Part shown: positions 16,027 to 26,765 of the stretch, piece by piece
How positions within the stretch are numbered: the first letter of the stretch is position 1
Layout: every line of letters starts with the position of its first letter
From: Dyella sp. OK004
GTDB taxonomy: Bacteria > Pseudomonadota > Gammaproteobacteria > Xanthomonadales > Rhodanobacteraceae
Assembly: GCF_900114495.1 (NCBI RefSeq)
Contig: NZ_FOZI01000003.1
Location: 558,001-622,000, forward strand
Direction of reading: 5' to 3'
Length of the DNA stretch: 64,000 bases
The notes under the pieces: model-generated
What the model was told of the DNA's origin: nothing
Seen by the model: only the letters and a program-made list of their open reading frames with translations
Databases searched by the model: none
Program-made: the position numbers and the translations under genes

Positions 16027-19000
16027 ATGTTCAAGGCACAGAAGTCCCGCCCTCGGCCGGCAAGGCCCGCTCCGGCGGATCACAGCATAGAAAAAGGGGG
16101 TTCCTGGCGCAGGTCCAGCCCCTTGTTCTGGTCATTACTGGTGCTGCTTGCCTCGTGCGGCTATGCAGCATTCCATGGGTGGGTCATCCATGAGAACAAC
16201 AAAAAGGTGGTTGCCCAGCAACTGGACTCCCTCGCGGATAGGGTTTCGAACGAGCTGCAGGAGCGCTTCCGTACTTACGAATATGGCTTGCGCGGTGCGC
16301 GAGGCGCGGTCATCGCCGCAGGCGGTACCGGCATCACGCATGCCGCTTTTGCTCGTTACATGCGATCGAGAGATATGGCGACGGAGTTCCCCGGCTCCAG
16401 GGGATTTGGCTACATCGTTCCAGTCAAGGTGACGGATCTAGCCGCCTTCGTAGCGCAAGCGCAAAGCGATCGTGGGTCGCCCTTTCAGGTCAGGGAGCTC
16501 TCGCCTAACGATGGCGAGCATTTCGTTATCAAATACGTCGAGCCGGAGTCGCTCAACCTGGCGGCTATCGGGCTGGACATTGCTTCGGAAAGCAACCGCC
16601 GCGAAGCGGCCGTCAAAGCGATGTCCAGCGGGAAAGCCACGCTCACCGCACCCATCACGCTCGTCCAAGCCACGGGAGCGGTGAACCACAGTATGTTGTT
16701 CTTGCTGCCGATTTACTCGGGCGAGCAGCTCCCGCCGGAAAACCAAAGAGCAGGCTCACTGCTTGGGTGGACATATACCCCGCTCGTCACCGACGAAATT
16801 CTTGGCGCCATGGCCGGAGCACACGCCGATATTTCCTTTTCACTTGCAGATATCGACGCGCAGGGCAAGGAACAGGAGGTATACGCAACGCGGGCTAAGC
16901 GCGCCAAGGCCGATGCCATTGAAGATCGCACAAGGCAGTTCTCCGTCTACGGCAGACAATGGCGCCTGATCGTTGCGCCCGACAACACATTCCTGGCAGG
17001 CCTGGATATCCCCGACCCGGTGCTTCCCGTCATCTGGATTGCCACCGGCGGCAGCTTGCTGGCATTGGCGGTATTCCTGGCCACCAGCACTGCTGGGCGG
17101 CGGCGGCGCGCGCTGGCGCAGCGCGCGCGCCTGGCAACCATTGTGGAGGATTCGCACGACGCCATCATTGGCACATCGCTCGACGGCACCGTTACCGAGT
17201 GGAACCGCGCGGCAACCCATTATTTCGGCTATGAGGCTGGCGAGGCCATCGGCAAGACGATTGCCGACCTCATCGTTCCCGCGCGCTACATCAAAGAAGA
17301 CCACGACATTCTTGAGCGAGTATTCGCGGGCGAAAATGTCGCCATCAGCGAGTCGGTCCGGCGTCAGAAAAATGGATCCACGTTGTTTGTCGACATCTCG
17401 GCATCACCCATTCGCGATGGGCATGGACGTATCGTTGGCGCGGCAAAAACGTTGCGCAACATTACCGAGCGCAAACTTGCCGAGCGAAAGATTCTGGAAC
17501 TCAACGCCACCCTAGAAGAGCAGGTGCAGCGCCGTACCGCCGAACTTCAATCGGTCTCGGCCCTACACCAGGCCATTCTGTCGAATGCAGGCTACGCGAT
17601 TATCGCGACCGACCCCAAGGGCACCGTCACCCTGTTCAACCCGGCCGCGGAGGCCATGCTCGGCTACAAGGCCAGCGAAGTCGTGGGCATCCACTCGCCC
17701 GCACTCTTCCATGACAAACGGGAAATGGTATTGCGATCGGCGCATCTGACTGAGGAGCTCCAGCGCAACATCGAACCAGACTTCGAGGTCTTCGTCGCCA
17801 AGGCGCAAGACGCACCCGATGTGAACGAGTGGACCTATATCCGCAAGGATGCGCAACGGATTTCCGTGCTGCTGAATGTAAGCGCCCTGCGTCGCGAGGA
17901 CGACACTATCCAGGGCTATCTTGGCATCGCGGCGAGTCTGGTTGAGTTGAAGCGGCGCGAGGCGGCCTTGGAAATCAATGAGCGCAAGTTGCGCGGGCTG
18001 TTCGAACTATCGCCGCTGGGTATTGCGCTGACCGACGAGGTCGGCAGGCTGATCGAATTCAATGAAGCCTATCGCGCGCTCACCGGCTACAGCGAGGCCG
18101 AATTGCTCGCCATGGATTACTGGAGCCTGACGCCGTCGGAATACCTGGCGCAGGAGCAGTCGGCGCTTATGACGCTGGAGCTGAACGGGCGCTACGGACC
18201 CTACGACAAGCACTACATCCGAAAGAATGGAAGCCGGGTTCCGGTACGCCTGAATGGCGTGTCGCTGCGCATTGATAGCAAACCTTGCACCTGGTCCATC
18301 GTGGAGGACACCACGGACCAGCGCCTGGCGGAGGCGACCATGGTCAAGGCCATCGCGGCGGCGGAGGCGGCGAGCAAGGCCAAGAGCGACTTCCTTGCCA
18401 ATATGAGCCATGAAATTCGTACGCCGATGAATGCCGTTCTCGGCATGCTCCAGCTGTTGCAACGGACATCGCTGGACGACAAGCAGCGCGACTACACCAG
18501 CAAGACCGAGACGGCAGCAACCACATTGCTTGCGCTGCTGAATGACGTCCTGGACTTCTCCAAGATCGAAGCGGGGCGACAGACCCTGGAGATCCATGAG
18601 TTCGATCTGGATCAGATGTTGCGTGAGATCTCGGTCATCGTCAGTGCGAATGTGGGCAACAAGGATGTCGAGGTGGTGTTTGACATCGACCCCCGCATTC
18701 CCGATTGGCTGATGGGTGATTCGCTGCGCTTGCGGCAAGTACTGATCAATCTGGCCGGCAATGCCGTGAAGTTCACCCAGGCCGGCGACGTAAGGCTGCA
18801 AGCCAAGCTGCTATCACTGGAGACCGGCCACGCACTGCTCCGCTTTGAGGTGACGGACACCGGCATCGGCATTGCCGGCGACAAGCTGTCGACCATTTTC
18901 GATGGCTTTTCCCAGGCAGAGGCATCGACGACCCGGCGTTATGGCGGCAGCGGTCTTGGCCTGGCCATCAGCCGGCAGTTGGTGACCCTGATGGGCGGCG

Positions 19001-20589
19001 AGCTTCACGTGGAGAGTGAGCCTGGCATGGGCAGTTGTTTCTACTTCACCGTGGAGCTGGAAACGACAGCGTCACCGCCGATACGCGATGCCGCCGAAGT
19101 CATGCGACGACTGTGTGGCATCCGGGTACTTGTGGTGGATGACAACAGCAGCGCACGCGACGTCATCGCCGACATGGTGCGTTCGCTGGGCTGGACCTGC
19201 GACACCGTAGAAGATGGGCCACAGGCGCTGCGGCAGATCGATTCCGTGGAAATGCAGAATGCTTTCTACGACGTCATCCTGATGGACTGGAGCATGCCCG
19301 GCATGGATGGCTGGGAGGTCAGTCGCCGAATCCGGGAGCGATACTCGCCCCAGCGCTGCCCGCTTATCGTCATGGTGACCATGCACGAGCGCGAAGCAGT
19401 AGCGAATCGTCACTCGCAGTCAGATTCGGTGCTGGACGGTTTTCTGATCAAACCCATCACTGCGTCCATGTTGCTGGACGCAGTGGCGGATGCGCTCGCG
19501 TGCCAGCACCCAGCCCTGCAGGCGCGCACCAGGCGCGCCATCGACGCGAATGATGCCGTGCGATTGGACGGGATACGCATTCTGGTTGTCGAGGACAACC
19601 TGACCAATCAACAGGTCGCCAAGGATCTGCTGGAACTTGAGGGGGCTTCAGTGGATGTGGCCAGCAGCGGACGCCAGGCCATCCAGTTGCTGGATGAGGC
19701 CAAGCAGCCTTACCACCTGGTGCTGATGGATATCCAGATGCCCGACATGGACGGCTTTACAGCGACCCGCCATATACGTGACATGCCCGAGCTGGCCAGC
19801 CTGCCCATCGTGGCGATGACGGCCAATGTGCTGGAATCGGACCGCCTAGCTTGCCTGGCGGCGGGCATGAACGATCACGTGGGGAAGCCGTTCGACCTGA
19901 ATGTATTGGTAGATACCATTCACCGCTGGATAGGCCGGTCCGCGTCCATCAGTGGCGTCCCCTCCTCCGACGCGCGCCCAGGCGAACCGGCCAAGGCATT
20001 CGCCGATGTCGAGCTCGATTACGACGGCGCGCTGGCCCGGTTCAATGGCCGGCGCGCACCCTACCATGCGGCGCTGCGCAGCCTCGATCGGTCCGCCCGC
20101 GAGGCACTCGCCTTGCTGGGTGAGGCGGTAGCGGACGACAGCCGGGAAGATGCCGCACGGGCATTGCATACGTTGAAAGGTGTGGCCGCCACGGTGGGCG
20201 CTCTGCGGCTCGCTACTTTCGCGGCCGTCGCCGAGCGTCGGTTCGACGACCCGCTGAAGTGGCGGGAAGAGCTGCCGCTAGGTGAGCTGAAGCAACTGAT
20301 TGAGTATGCGGTTCTGACTGCCAATGCGCGGCTGGCCGAGCAGCGTGAGGTACCCGCCGTCCACGCGGGCGACGGCGTATCTCGACCGTCTATCGAGGAA
20401 CTGGCGACGTTGCTGCGCGCGTCCAGTATGCGCTCGGTAGAGCTTTACGAAACGATCAGGCCGGTTCTGTCGATATCTCGGCCCGAGATGAGTGCCAGAC
20501 TCAATGACGCACTCATGATGCTTGATTTCCCGAAGGCTCTTGCCGTCTGCGAGTTGTTGCTTCACACCTATGGCGAGGGGCAGCGATGA
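16027..20589 (+). CDS. Hybrid sensor histidine kinase: CHASE-PAS-PAS-PAS-HisKA-HATPase-REC-REC-HPT
   Basis: This is a 1,520-aa membrane sensor. Transmembrane helices lie near residues 30-52 and 332-354 and enclose a periplasmic CHASE domain ([20 protein letters not shown] and [14 protein letters not shown]). PAS domains follow near 368-482, 513-638 and 653-765. The HisKA phosphoacceptor is H795 in [18 protein letters not shown]. The ATPase shows NLAGNAVKF and DTGIGI followed by [14 protein letters not shown]. Two receivers have D1087 ([10 protein letters not shown]) and D1235 ([13 protein letters not shown]). The HPT His is H1381 ([13 protein letters not shown]). The start is uncertain: in-frame GTG 15892 and ATG 15955 also exist and none has a clear ribosome site. 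Its last codons overlap the GGDEF gene (ATGA). The signal is unknown; CHASE domains bind small extracellular ligands. Confidence 0.92.
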   Translation: MFKAQKSRPRPARPAPADHSIEKGGSWRRSSPLFWSLLVLLASCGYAAFHGWVIHENNKKVVAQQLDSLADRVSNELQERFRTYEYGLRGARGAVIAAGGTGITHAAFARYMRSRDMATEFPGSRGFGYIVPVKVTDLAAFVAQAQSDRGSPFQVRELSPNDGEHFVIKYVEPESLNLAAIGLDIASESNRREAAVKAMSSGKATLTAPITLVQATGAVNHSMLFLLPIYSGEQLPPENQRAGSLLGWTYTPLVTDEILGAMAGAHADISFSLADIDAQGKEQEVYATRAKRAKADAIEDRTRQFSVYGRQWRLIVAPDNTFLAGLDIPDPVLPVIWIATGGSLLALAVFLATSTAGRRRRALAQRARLATIVEDSHDAIIGTSLDGTVTEWNRAATHYFGYEAGEAIGKTIADLIVPARYIKEDHDILERVFAGENVAISESVRRQKNGSTLFVDISASPIRDGHGRIVGAAKTLRNITERKLAERKILELNATLEEQVQRRTAELQSVSALHQAILSNAGYAIIATDPKGTVTLFNPAAEAMLGYKASEVVGIHSPALFHDKREMVLRSAHLTEELQRNIEPDFEVFVAKAQDAPDVNEWTYIRKDAQRISVLLNVSALRREDDTIQGYLGIAASLVELKRREAALEINERKLRGLFELSPLGIALTDEVGRLIEFNEAYRALTGYSEAELLAMDYWSLTPSEYLAQEQSALMTLELNGRYGPYDKHYIRKNGSRVPVRLNGVSLRIDSKPCTWSIVEDTTDQRLAEATMVKAIAAAEAASKAKSDFLANMSHEIRTPMNAVLGMLQLLQRTSLDDKQRDYTSKTETAATTLLALLNDVLDFSKIEAGRQTLEIHEFDLDQMLREISVIVSANVGNKDVEVVFDIDPRIPDWLMGDSLRLRQVLINLAGNAVKFTQAGDVRLQAKLLSLETGHALLRFEVTDTGIGIAGDKLSTIFDGFSQAEASTTRRYGGSGLGLAISRQLVTLMGGELHVESEPGMGSCFYFTVELETTASPPIRDAAEVMRRLCGIRVLVVDDNSSARDVIADMVRSLGWTCDTVEDGPQALRQIDSVEMQNAFYDVILMDWSMPGMDGWEVSRRIRERYSPQRCPLIVMVTMHEREAVANRHSQSDSVLDGFLIKPITASMLLDAVADALACQHPALQARTRRAIDANDAVRLDGIRILVVEDNLTNQQVAKDLLELEGASVDVASSGRQAIQLLDEAKQPYHLVLMDIQMPDMDGFTATRHIRDMPELASLPIVAMTANVLESDRLACLAAGMNDHVGKPFDLNVLVDTIHRWIGRSASISGVPSSDARPGEPAKAFADVELDYDGALARFNGRRAPYHAALRSLDRSAREALALLGEAVADDSREDAARALHTLKGVAATVGALRLATFAAVAERRFDDPLKWREELPLGELKQLIEYAVLTANARLAEQREVPAVHAGDGVSRPSIEELATLLRASSMRSVELYETIRPVLSISRPEMSARLNDALMMLDFPKALAVCELLLHTYGEGQR

Positions 20590-21527
20590 AAACCGACGAC
20601 ATCTTGCAGAGCATGAGCATAGCTGGCGATAGCACCTCGCGTCCGAGGCTGCTTGTGGTGGATGACCAGCCGATCAATATCCGTGCGCTGCACCAGGTTT
20701 TCTCCGAGGACCACGAGGTCTTCATGGCCATGAATGGCAAGGATGCCGTGGCGTTCTGTGAACGCACGCCACCGGATCTGGTGTTGCTGGATATCGTCAT
20801 GCCTGGCACCAGCGGGCTTGAGGTCTGTCGCGAGCTGAAAGCCAATCCTTTCACGGCGGATATTCCCGTCATATTCGTCACGGCCCAGGACAATCCAGAG
20901 GAAGAAAGTGCTTGCTGGGATGCTGGAGCCGTCGACTTCATCACTAAGCCGATCAATCCACAGACCACACGCAATCGCGTGCGCGCACACCTGACTCTGA
21001 AGCGGCAGGCCGACGTATTACGCTGCCTCGCCTGGATCGATGGACTTACCAGCATTCCCAACAAGCGTCAGTTCGACGAACGTATGCAGCAGGAACTCCG
21101 GCGTTGTCAGCGAGAGTCGATACATCTGGCGGTGGCGGTGATTGATATCGATTACTTCAAGGCCTTCAACGACACCTACGGACACCTTTCGGGCGATGAC
21201 TGTCTGAAGAACGTGGCCCAGGTGATTCATCGCTGCATGCAGCGGGCCGGCGACATCGCGGCCCGCACTGGTGGTGAAGAGTTCACCTGCATCCTGCCAG
21301 GCCTGGATCCTGGCGGAGCCAGGGAGATAGCCGAACGGATCCAGCAGGCCGTGTCTGCGCTGGACATTTCCCACGCTCACGGCATTGGGAACAAAGTCAC
21401 CGTATCCGTTGGCGTTGGCAGTGTCGTGCCGGATCTGGAAGTGTCGGCCGAATCGCTGATCGAGAAAGCGGATCAGATGCTCTACGCGGCCAAGCACGCC
21501 GGTCGCGCGCGCGTCTGTGTCGGTTAA
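20586..21527 (+). CDS. Response regulator with diguanylate cyclase output (REC-GGDEF)
   Basis: This 313-aa protein makes cyclic di-GMP from two GTP when its receiver is phosphorylated. The receiver has LLVVDDQ, the phospho-acceptor D69 in VLLDIVMPG, and the conserved Lys in FITKPINP. The cyclase has DIDYFKAFNDTYGHLSGD and the active-site RTGGEEF. An RAGD sequence five residues before GGEEF forms an intact inhibitory I-site, so the enzyme is probably product-inhibited. It overlaps the kinase by ATGA (20586-20589), so the two are almost certainly cognate. It converges with fdhD at 21585; I saw no hairpin terminator in the 57-base gap. Confidence 0.95.
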   Translation: MKTDDILQSMSIAGDSTSRPRLLVVDDQPINIRALHQVFSEDHEVFMAMNGKDAVAFCERTPPDLVLLDIVMPGTSGLEVCRELKANPFTADIPVIFVTAQDNPEEESACWDAGAVDFITKPINPQTTRNRVRAHLTLKRQADVLRCLAWIDGLTSIPNKRQFDERMQQELRRCQRESIHLAVAVIDIDYFKAFNDTYGHLSGDDCLKNVAQVIHRCMQRAGDIAARTGGEEFTCILPGLDPGGAREIAERIQQAVSALDISHAHGIGNKVTVSVGVGSVVPDLEVSAESLIEKADQMLYAAKHAGRARVCVG

Positions 21528-21584
21528 CGGACAAGCTCAGACGGCGTGCTTGCAGCCTCGCGCTCAAGGGGCTACAGCAGATCG

Positions 21585-22400
21585 TCAGGCGATGCCGTCG
21601 CCCAGCCGTTGCGGATGGGTGTACACCACGTGCCGTCCCGGGCGCACAAAGCCAGCCAGGGTCAGGTTGCTGGCGCGGGCTAGCTCCACCGCCAGCGCGG
21701 TCGGAGCCGATATCGCCGCCAGCAGGCCCACGCCGAGCCGGGCGGCCTTGGTCACCACTTCATAGCTGGCGCGGCTGGTCACCAGCACGAAACCGCTGCG
21801 CATATCGGCGCCCTCGCGGCTCAACGCTCCCAGCAATTTATCCACGGCGTTGTGGCGTCCTACGTCCTCGCGCACATACAGAATCTCGCCTTCGATCGAT
21901 GCCCAGGCCGCGGCATGCACCGCGCCGGTGCAGCTGTTGAGCGGCTGTCGCTGCGCCAGTGCTCCCAAGGCACGCTCCAATGCTCCGGGGGCGAGCACCG
22001 GCCCGTCAGGCACCCGCGGCGGCATGGGTTCGAGTACGTCTTCCAGATGACGGTTGCCGCAGAGTCCGCAACCGCTGCGCCCCGGCATCAGGCGCGCCGA
22101 GTCGTCGTCCACGGCCAGCACGCCGGAGGCCTGGATGTCCACGACGTAGCCTTCCAGTTGCTCGTGCACCGTCACGCTGTGGATATCGCTTGCGCGAGCG
22201 ACGCGACCCTCGCTCAACGAAAAGCCATGAGCAAAGTCCTCCAGGTCCGCCGGCGTGGCCATCATCACCGCGAAGGCCTCGCCGTTGTAGCGCAGCTCGA
22301 CCGGAGTCTCCTCGGCCAGCCAGTCCTCGCCATGTTGTTCGGTGCCGCCCTGATGGACGATGACGGCGCGCCGCGCCAGGCCGGGAGGATGCTGCGTCAT
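21585..22400 (-). CDS. fdhD: Formate dehydrogenase sulfurtransferase FdhD
   Basis: FdhD moves sulfur from IscS to the Mo-bis-MGD cofactor of formate dehydrogenases and is essential for their activity. The 271-aa protein has the persulfide loop [12 protein letters not shown], then [26 protein letters not shown] and [18 protein letters not shown], all hallmarks of the family. It is the last gene of the ten-gene moa/mod operon and overlaps modC by ATGA at 22397-22400. It would serve FdoG and perhaps the YdeP-like enzyme at 29715-32021. Confidence 0.96.
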   Translation of the reverse strand: MTQHPPGLARRAVIVHQGGTEQHGEDWLAEETPVELRYNGEAFAVMMATPADLEDFAHGFSLSEGRVARASDIHSVTVHEQLEGYVVDIQASGVLAVDDDSARLMPGRSGCGLCGNRHLEDVLEPMPPRVPDGPVLAPGALERALGALAQRQPLNSCTGAVHAAAWASIEGEILYVREDVGRHNAVDKLLGALSREGADMRSGFVLVTSRASYEVVTKAARLGVGLLAAISAPTALAVELARASNLTLAGFVRPGRHVVYTHPQRLGDGIA

Positions 22401-23404
22401 GGCGTTGAATGCTCCTGCTCTGCGACGGGCCAGCAGCGAATCGCACTCGGCGGTAGCGACAGCATCGGTGCCTCCGGCGCTTCATGTCCAGGCGGCAGTT
22501 CGACCCATAGCCGCGCCTGTCCGCAACGCATGCCGAGGTAACAACCATGCGCGCTGGTTTGCCGCAGCTCGAGCACAGCGGGCAAGGACCCGGAAGGTGC
22601 GGAGGCCGCCGCATGCACCTTCACTGCATTGGGGGCGATATGCCAATCGACCGGCGTGCCATGGGGCAGCGTGGTGTGCACCGGCAGGGCTGCATTCGCC
22701 TGTGACCACAACAACTGTGGTTCTCCGGAAGCGCCGGCGATCTGACCGCGCTGCACATTGCGCAGCCCCAGCAGCCGCGCCACCGCACCGCTGGCTGGTT
22801 GCGCATGGACTTCCGCGGCGGTACCCACCTGCACGATGCGCCGGTTGTGCATCAGCACCAGGCGGTCAGCAATGGCGGCCAGCGCCGGATCATGGCTGAC
22901 CGCCAGCGCGGGAATGCTCGCCTCGTGGACTTCCGCAATCAGCTCGGCAAGTACTTCATCGCGAGTGATCGGATCCAGCGCCGACGTAGGTTCGTCGAGC
23001 AGCAGCAAATGCGGACGCCGCGCCAGCGCACGAGCCAGCGCAACGCGCTGTTGCTGGCCGCCGGACAGCGACGTGGGCCAGCGCTCGGCCAGCGCGGAGA
23101 TGCCAACCCGCTCCATCCATTGCATGGCCAACTCGCGACGGCGCGAACCGCGCAAGGCAAAAGCCACGTTCTCCCATGCACGCAGATGCGGGAACAGCGC
23201 GTGCCCCTGTGGCAGGTAGCCCACCGCGCGACTCTGCGGCGGCAGACCGCCAAACGGTTCGCCACGCGCGGGCACCAACCCGGCGATGGCAGACAGCAGC
23301 AGTGACTTGCCTTCCCCGCTGGCTCCCAGCAAGACGGTGAAGCCCTCCACCTCGAAGCAGGCATGCAGCGCCACCGGCCGCTCGATGCGGTAATCGATGC
23401 GCAT
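22397..23404 (-). CDS. modC: Molybdate/tungstate ABC transporter ATP-binding protein
   Basis: This is a 335-aa ABC ATPase. It has Walker [10 protein letters not shown]-loop [12 protein letters not shown], signature [16 protein letters not shown], Walker [13 protein letters not shown] and the switch His in AVSHD. A C-terminal TOBE-like molybdate-binding domain of about 110 residues follows (from roughly residue 225). The start is ATG 23404, overlapping the modB stop as TGATG; the frame is open further upstream to 23524 but that part lies inside modB. Position and TOBE domain identify it as the ModC partner of the permease and binding protein beside it. Confidence 0.94.
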   Translation of the reverse strand: MRIDYRIERPVALHACFEVEGFTVLLGASGEGKSLLLSAIAGLVPARGEPFGGLPPQSRAVGYLPQGHALFPHLRAWENVAFALRGSRRRELAMQWMERVGISALAERWPTSLSGGQQQRVALARALARRPHLLLLDEPTSALDPITRDEVLAELIAEVHEASIPALAVSHDPALAAIADRLVLMHNRRIVQVGTAAEVHAQPASGAVARLLGLRNVQRGQIAGASGEPQLLWSQANAALPVHTTLPHGTPVDWHIAPNAVKVHAAASAPSGSLPAVLELRQTSAHGCYLGMRCGQARLWVELPPGHEAPEAPMLSLPPSAIRCWPVAEQEHSTP

Positions 23405-24183
23405 CAGGACAAGCGCCTGCGCACGGCAATGCCCAGCGCCAGCGGCAACGGCAGTGCCACCAGGAAGAACACCCATAGCAAGGGATACACCGCATCCAGC
23501 CCGATGTTCTGCAGGTTCACCCACAGCTTCACCGGGATGCCTTGTGGGTAATAGGCGACGATCAGCACGGCGCCGAACTCACCCAGTGCGCGCACCCAGG
23601 CCAGCGCCACGGCGGCCGCCAAACCCAGCCGCGCCAATGGCAGACTCACGTGAATAAAGCTGCGCCACGGCGAGTAGCCCAGAGTCAACGCGATCTGCTC
23701 CAGTTCGCGCGGTACGCCCTCGAACGCGGTACGCGCGGCCATCACGTAATAAGGCAACGCGGCGTAGAACTGTGCCAGCACGAAGGCCGGCGCCGAGTTA
23801 GTAAGCAACAGCCCTGCCCGCTCCAGCAGACGGCCGGCAGGACCATAAGGGCCATACATGGCAGCCAGCAGCAAACCCATGGCCAGCGGCGGAGTGAGCA
23901 GCGATACCAGCAGCAGCGCATCGATCAGCCATTGCCTGCGCGTGCGATGCCGTGCCAGCCACCAGGCCAGTGGTGTACCCAGCGCGATGATCGGTACTAG
24001 AGCCACCAGGCTGTAGCCCAGCGATACGCCCACTGCCCCGCCATCGCCACGCGTGAACGCGAAATGCCGCCAGTCGGTGACCCACAGCAAGCCGGCAAAG
24101 GGCGTAGCTAGTAACAACAACGCCAGCGCCGCCGCCAGTGCGGGCCATCGCGGACGTTGCGATGAGGTCATGGCAATTGTCAC
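23404..24183 (-). CDS. modB: Molybdate/tungstate ABC transporter permease
   Basis: This is a 259-aa inner-membrane permease with about six hydrophobic helices, beginning [20 protein letters not shown]. The cytoplasmic EAA-type coupling loop that contacts the ATPase reads [37 protein letters not shown] is the conserved ModB/WtpB segment. It starts with GTG at 24183, overlapping the modA stop (GTGA); an ATG four codons in is possible. It ends overlapping modC by one base. Confidence 0.93.
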   Translation of the reverse strand: MTIAMTSSQRPRWPALAAALALLLLATPFAGLLWVTDWRHFAFTRGDGGAVGVSLGYSLVALVPIIALGTPLAWWLARHRTRRQWLIDALLLVSLLTPPLAMGLLLAAMYGPYGPAGRLLERAGLLLTNSAPAFVLAQFYAALPYYVMAARTAFEGVPRELEQIALTLGYSPWRSFIHVSLPLARLGLAAAVALAWVRALGEFGAVLIVAYYPQGIPVKLWVNLQNIGLDAVYPLLWVFFLVALPLPLALGIAVRRRLS

Positions 24184-25091
24184 AGAGCGTCGCCGTGCGG
24201 CGCATCGTAACCGCGCTCACGCAGCATCACCTGTCCCTCGGCGCTCTGCAGCAGGCTGATGAAGTCCTTGCCCAACGCCGGTTGCTTCGCATTGCTCAGC
24301 ACGGCGGCATAGAACACCAGCGGCTGCGCCGTCAGCACTTTGCCGCCGGGCAGATTCAAACTTGCCTTCGCATACCACGAAGCCTGCATGGCGGGCTGCG
24401 CAAGGTTGATTTCGTTGGGCAGATCAATCGTCGGCAAATGGTGCGAATGCGCTGCGCTGGCGTAACCGATGGCCGCGTCGATCTGGCCCGCCTCCAACCG
24501 GGACATCAGCGAGGGCTCTGCGAAAATCTGGCTGGGGTTTTGCAGTTCGCCGGCCACTTGTTGCAGCAATTCCGCCTGCTGGTAATAGCGCGCGGCCAGC
24601 TGCAAAGTCAGCAAGGCGTTGGCGCCCTGCGGATCTACTGCCGGGTCGGTGCGCCCCAGGCGAAGGCCGGGTTTGCGAAGCACGTCATACCAGTATTTTT
24701 TGCCGCGCGCAGCGGTAGCGAAGTCGGCGGCAAAACGACTGCGGGGACTGTAGATCACCACCATCCGCGTACTGGCAACGGGCACGGCGTGCTCCACCAG
24801 TCCAGCCTGTTGCACCACCTTCATCGGGCTAGGCGTGATGGCGACAAACACATCCGCTTGCATCTGTTTCGCCGCGAGCAGCCGTGCCAGCGCGAACGAA
24901 CCCTGGCCGATACCTTCATAGCTGGCGCGATGCGTATTGGCGAAGGCTGGACCGAGCGATTGATCCATCACCACGCCCATTGAGCCGGCATAAGCGACGC
25001 GCAGCACTGGCGCATCGGTGGCCAGCGCGGATATGCCGACCAGCATCAGCAGTGGCGCGAGCCAACGTGCCAGAAGTGATGTGCGATTCAT
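24180..25091 (-). CDS. modA: Periplasmic molybdate/tungstate-binding protein (ModA/WtpA type)
   Basis: This 303-aa protein has a Sec signal (RWLAPLLMLVGISALATDA). The mature part starts LRVAYAGSMGVVMDQSLGPAF, has ADVFVAITPSPMK, and GRTDPAVDPQGANALLTLQL, the conserved stretch of oxyanion-binding proteins that coordinates Mo or W. The AGS and GRTDPxxDP motifs resemble the WtpA/ModA-like group more than classical E. coli ModA, so tungstate preference is possible but unproven. It is linked by ATGA overlaps to the small gene before it and to modB after it. Confidence 0.9.
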   Translation of the reverse strand: MNRTSLLARWLAPLLMLVGISALATDAPVLRVAYAGSMGVVMDQSLGPAFANTHRASYEGIGQGSFALARLLAAKQMQADVFVAITPSPMKVVQQAGLVEHAVPVASTRMVVIYSPRSRFAADFATAARGKKYWYDVLRKPGLRLGRTDPAVDPQGANALLTLQLAARYYQQAELLQQVAGELQNPSQIFAEPSLMSRLEAGQIDAAIGYASAAHSHHLPTIDLPNEINLAQPAMQASWYAKASLNLPGGKVLTAQPLVFYAAVLSNAKQPALGKDFISLLQSAEGQVMLRERGYDAPHGDAL

Positions 25092-25438
25092 GCCTTGTCC
25101 TCACGATTCGGGCGGCGATGGCGCACGCTATCGCGCACATCAACGTCGAACAACAGCTGCAGCGGTTCTCCGTCGGGTACCGGCAATCTCAGTGACAAAC
25201 CGTCGCGACTAGGCAGGCGCGCGGCGAACGCACGCACCTCGGTGTCGTTCATGGTCACCCGCCAGCCGTCGCCATCGCGCTGCCAGCCATCGCGATCGCC
25301 CAACGCCAGTTGCTGATGCTCCACCCGCCCGTCGGGCCAGCGTGTCTGGTTGCCTACCGCGGTGCCGGCGAGCAGTTGCGCCAGTTCCGCTTCGTCGATA
25401 CGCAGGCGCAGCGACTGCTCTTGCAGTTGTATCTTCAT
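25088..25438 (-). CDS. Small conserved-looking protein within the molybdenum operon, function unknown
   Basis: This is a 116-aa cytoplasmic protein beginning MKIQLQEQSLRLRIDEAELA and continuing with a beta-rich body (GWRVTMNDTEVRAFAARLPS). It has no Cys, signal or membrane helix. ATG 25438 overlaps the mobA stop as ATGA and its own stop overlaps modA as ATGA, so it is firmly embedded in the operon. The N-terminus resembles small proteins I have seen annotated only as DUFs near formate dehydrogenase genes. A link to molybdate handling is an inference from position. Confidence 0.7.
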   Translation of the reverse strand: MKIQLQEQSLRLRIDEAELAQLLAGTAVGNQTRWPDGRVEHQQLALGDRDGWQRDGDGWRVTMNDTEVRAFAARLPSRDGLSLRLPVPDGEPLQLLFDVDVRDSVRHRRPNREDKA

Positions 25439-26007
25439 CCGTTGACCTCGCTCCACATCGCTTCGGTATTGCAGTCGGTGAGTTGCGCCGCCTCGGCAGC
25501 GCTCAACGAGATTTCCTCGTTGCCGATGGCGGCCTGCAGGGCACGCAGCGAGCGCTGCCGCGGATCATCCTGCCGCAATAGCTCGAGCAGCAATGCACGG
25601 CCGTGGGTATCCAGCCGTAACCGCAGCGGCAGCACATGACCGACGAAACACAAACTGTGCGCGTGTGATCGCTCCGTGCGCAGACGTCGCAAAAGTCCGG
25701 CCTGTAACAGCGGCATATCCACCGGGATCACCAGCAGGTCGGTGTCATCAGCCAACGTTTCAGCGATGCCCGCCAGGCCGCTAAGCGGGCCGGCCTGAGG
25801 AAGCGCATCGGCGATGCCGTGATAGTCCGGACGATGGCCGCTGACGCGAACATCGTCGACACCCGCTTCGCGCAGCAGGCCAAGCTGATGTTCGATCAGC
25901 GGTCGCCCCTTCCATGACAGCAACGCTTTGTCGCGCCCCATGCGTGATGACCGGCCACCGGCCAGCACCACGCCGATGCACGGCGGCGGTTCAATGATCG
26001 TGCCCAT
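25435..26007 (-). CDS. mobA: Molybdenum cofactor guanylyltransferase
   Basis: MobA joins GMP to Mo-molybdopterin to make MGD, the form used by formate dehydrogenases. The 190-aa protein has VVLAGGRSSRMGRDKALLSW (nucleotide site) near the N-terminus, GPLSGLAGI and DLLVIPVDMPLL, as in MobA. The ATG at 26007 (MGTIIEPPP) is chosen because the 82 residues upstream in the same frame lie inside moaE; the true start overlaps the moaE end by 17 bases. No mobB adaptor gene is present nearby. Confidence 0.93.
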   Translation of the reverse strand: MGTIIEPPPCIGVVLAGGRSSRMGRDKALLSWKGRPLIEHQLGLLREAGVDDVRVSGHRPDYHGIADALPQAGPLSGLAGIAETLADDTDLLVIPVDMPLLQAGLLRRLRTERSHAHSLCFVGHVLPLRLRLDTHGRALLLELLRQDDPRQRSLRALQAAIGNEEISLSAAEAAQLTDCNTEAMWSEVNG

Positions 26008-26503
26008 GGCCTGCGGTTCCACCGTGGCTGTCCTGGGCACGCTGCATCTCATGTTGCTCTTCGCACAACGAGCAGCCTTCGCTCCAGGCACTGTCGCCGT
26101 CGATGTAGTGCTCCTGCTTCCAGATCGGTGCCTCGTGCTTGACCGCTTCAATCGCCAGCCGGCACGCGCGGAAAGCTTCATCGCGATGCGGCGTTCCGGC
26201 GGCCACCACCACGGCGAGATCGCCGAGGCCCAGCTCGCCTTTGGCGTGGGCAATATAGAGCTTCAGCGAGTCACCCACTTCGGCACGCGCGCGTTCGCCG
26301 ATCGCGCGGAAGATACGCAGGGCCAGCGGTTCGAAAAGGTCATAGCTGATCCCGGTGACGACCCGGCCCAGGTTGTGATCGCGCACACGGCCCACGAAGA
26401 CGGCGATGCCGCCGAAGCGCGGATCGGACACAAACTCGATCGCCGCAGCCGCGTCCAGCGCGGCCACTTTGCGTTCAACCACTGCGACATGCATATCGTC
26501 CAT
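25991..26503 (-). CDS. moaE: Molybdopterin synthase large subunit MoaE
   Basis: MoaE, with MoaD, inserts dithiolene sulfur into cPMP. The 170-aa protein has VGRVRDHNLGRVVTGISYD, GELGLGDLAVVVAAGTPHRD and the catalytic Lys region VKHEAPIWKQEHYIDGDSAW. The last 25 residues are an unusual His/Gly/Cys-rich tail (EGCSLCEEQH and GGTAGHGHDH) that could bind metal. ATG 26503 has GGAGG five bases upstream and is one base from the moaD stop; a GTG at 26515 is the alternative. Confidence 0.95.
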   Translation of the reverse strand: MDDMHVAVVERKVAALDAAAAIEFVSDPRFGGIAVFVGRVRDHNLGRVVTGISYDLFEPLALRIFRAIGERARAEVGDSLKLYIAHAKGELGLGDLAVVVAAGTPHRDEAFRACRLAIEAVKHEAPIWKQEHYIDGDSAWSEGCSLCEEQHEMQRAQDSHGGTAGHGHDH

Positions 26504-26504
26504 G

Positions 26505-26765
26505 TCAGCCTCCACTCACCGGTGGCAGTACGGCCAGCGCCACATCCTCGGGCACCGTACGATGGTTGTGCAGGATCTCTTCGTCGCTGGCGAATGCGGA
26601 GATCCGCACCAGCTTCACATTCACCGCAGGCGCATGCTCGCTCAGGTGCGCGGTGAGCAGTTCGCGAAGCGTTGCGATGGTGCTGCCTGGGGGCACCTCC
26701 AGTTCGACGTAACCGCGAGGATCGGCCTCGCGCAACGCGCCATACAGTGCAATACGGACATTCAT
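26505..26765 (-). CDS. moaD: Molybdopterin synthase sulfur carrier subunit MoaD
   Basis: This is an 86-aa ubiquitin-fold protein starting MNVRIALYGALREADPRGYV and ending LAVLPPVSGG. The terminal Gly-Gly is where thiocarboxylate forms. The ATG at 26765 overlaps the moeA stop (ATGA). It forms the synthase with MoaE encoded immediately after it. The frame continues upstream inside moeA but only this start gives a MoaD of normal length. Confidence 0.94.
   Translation of the reverse strand: MNVRIALYGALREADPRGYVELEVPPGSTIATLRELLTAHLSEHAPAVNVKLVRISAFASDEEILHNHRTVPEDVALAVLPPVSGG

Noticed and set aside
22397-23524. modC starting at 23524, moeA at 28291, mobA at 26253 and moaD at 27026
   Set aside because: These extended frames read into the preceding gene and have no homologous N-terminus. 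The shorter starts overlap the upstream stops in the usual coupled way and give family-typical lengths.
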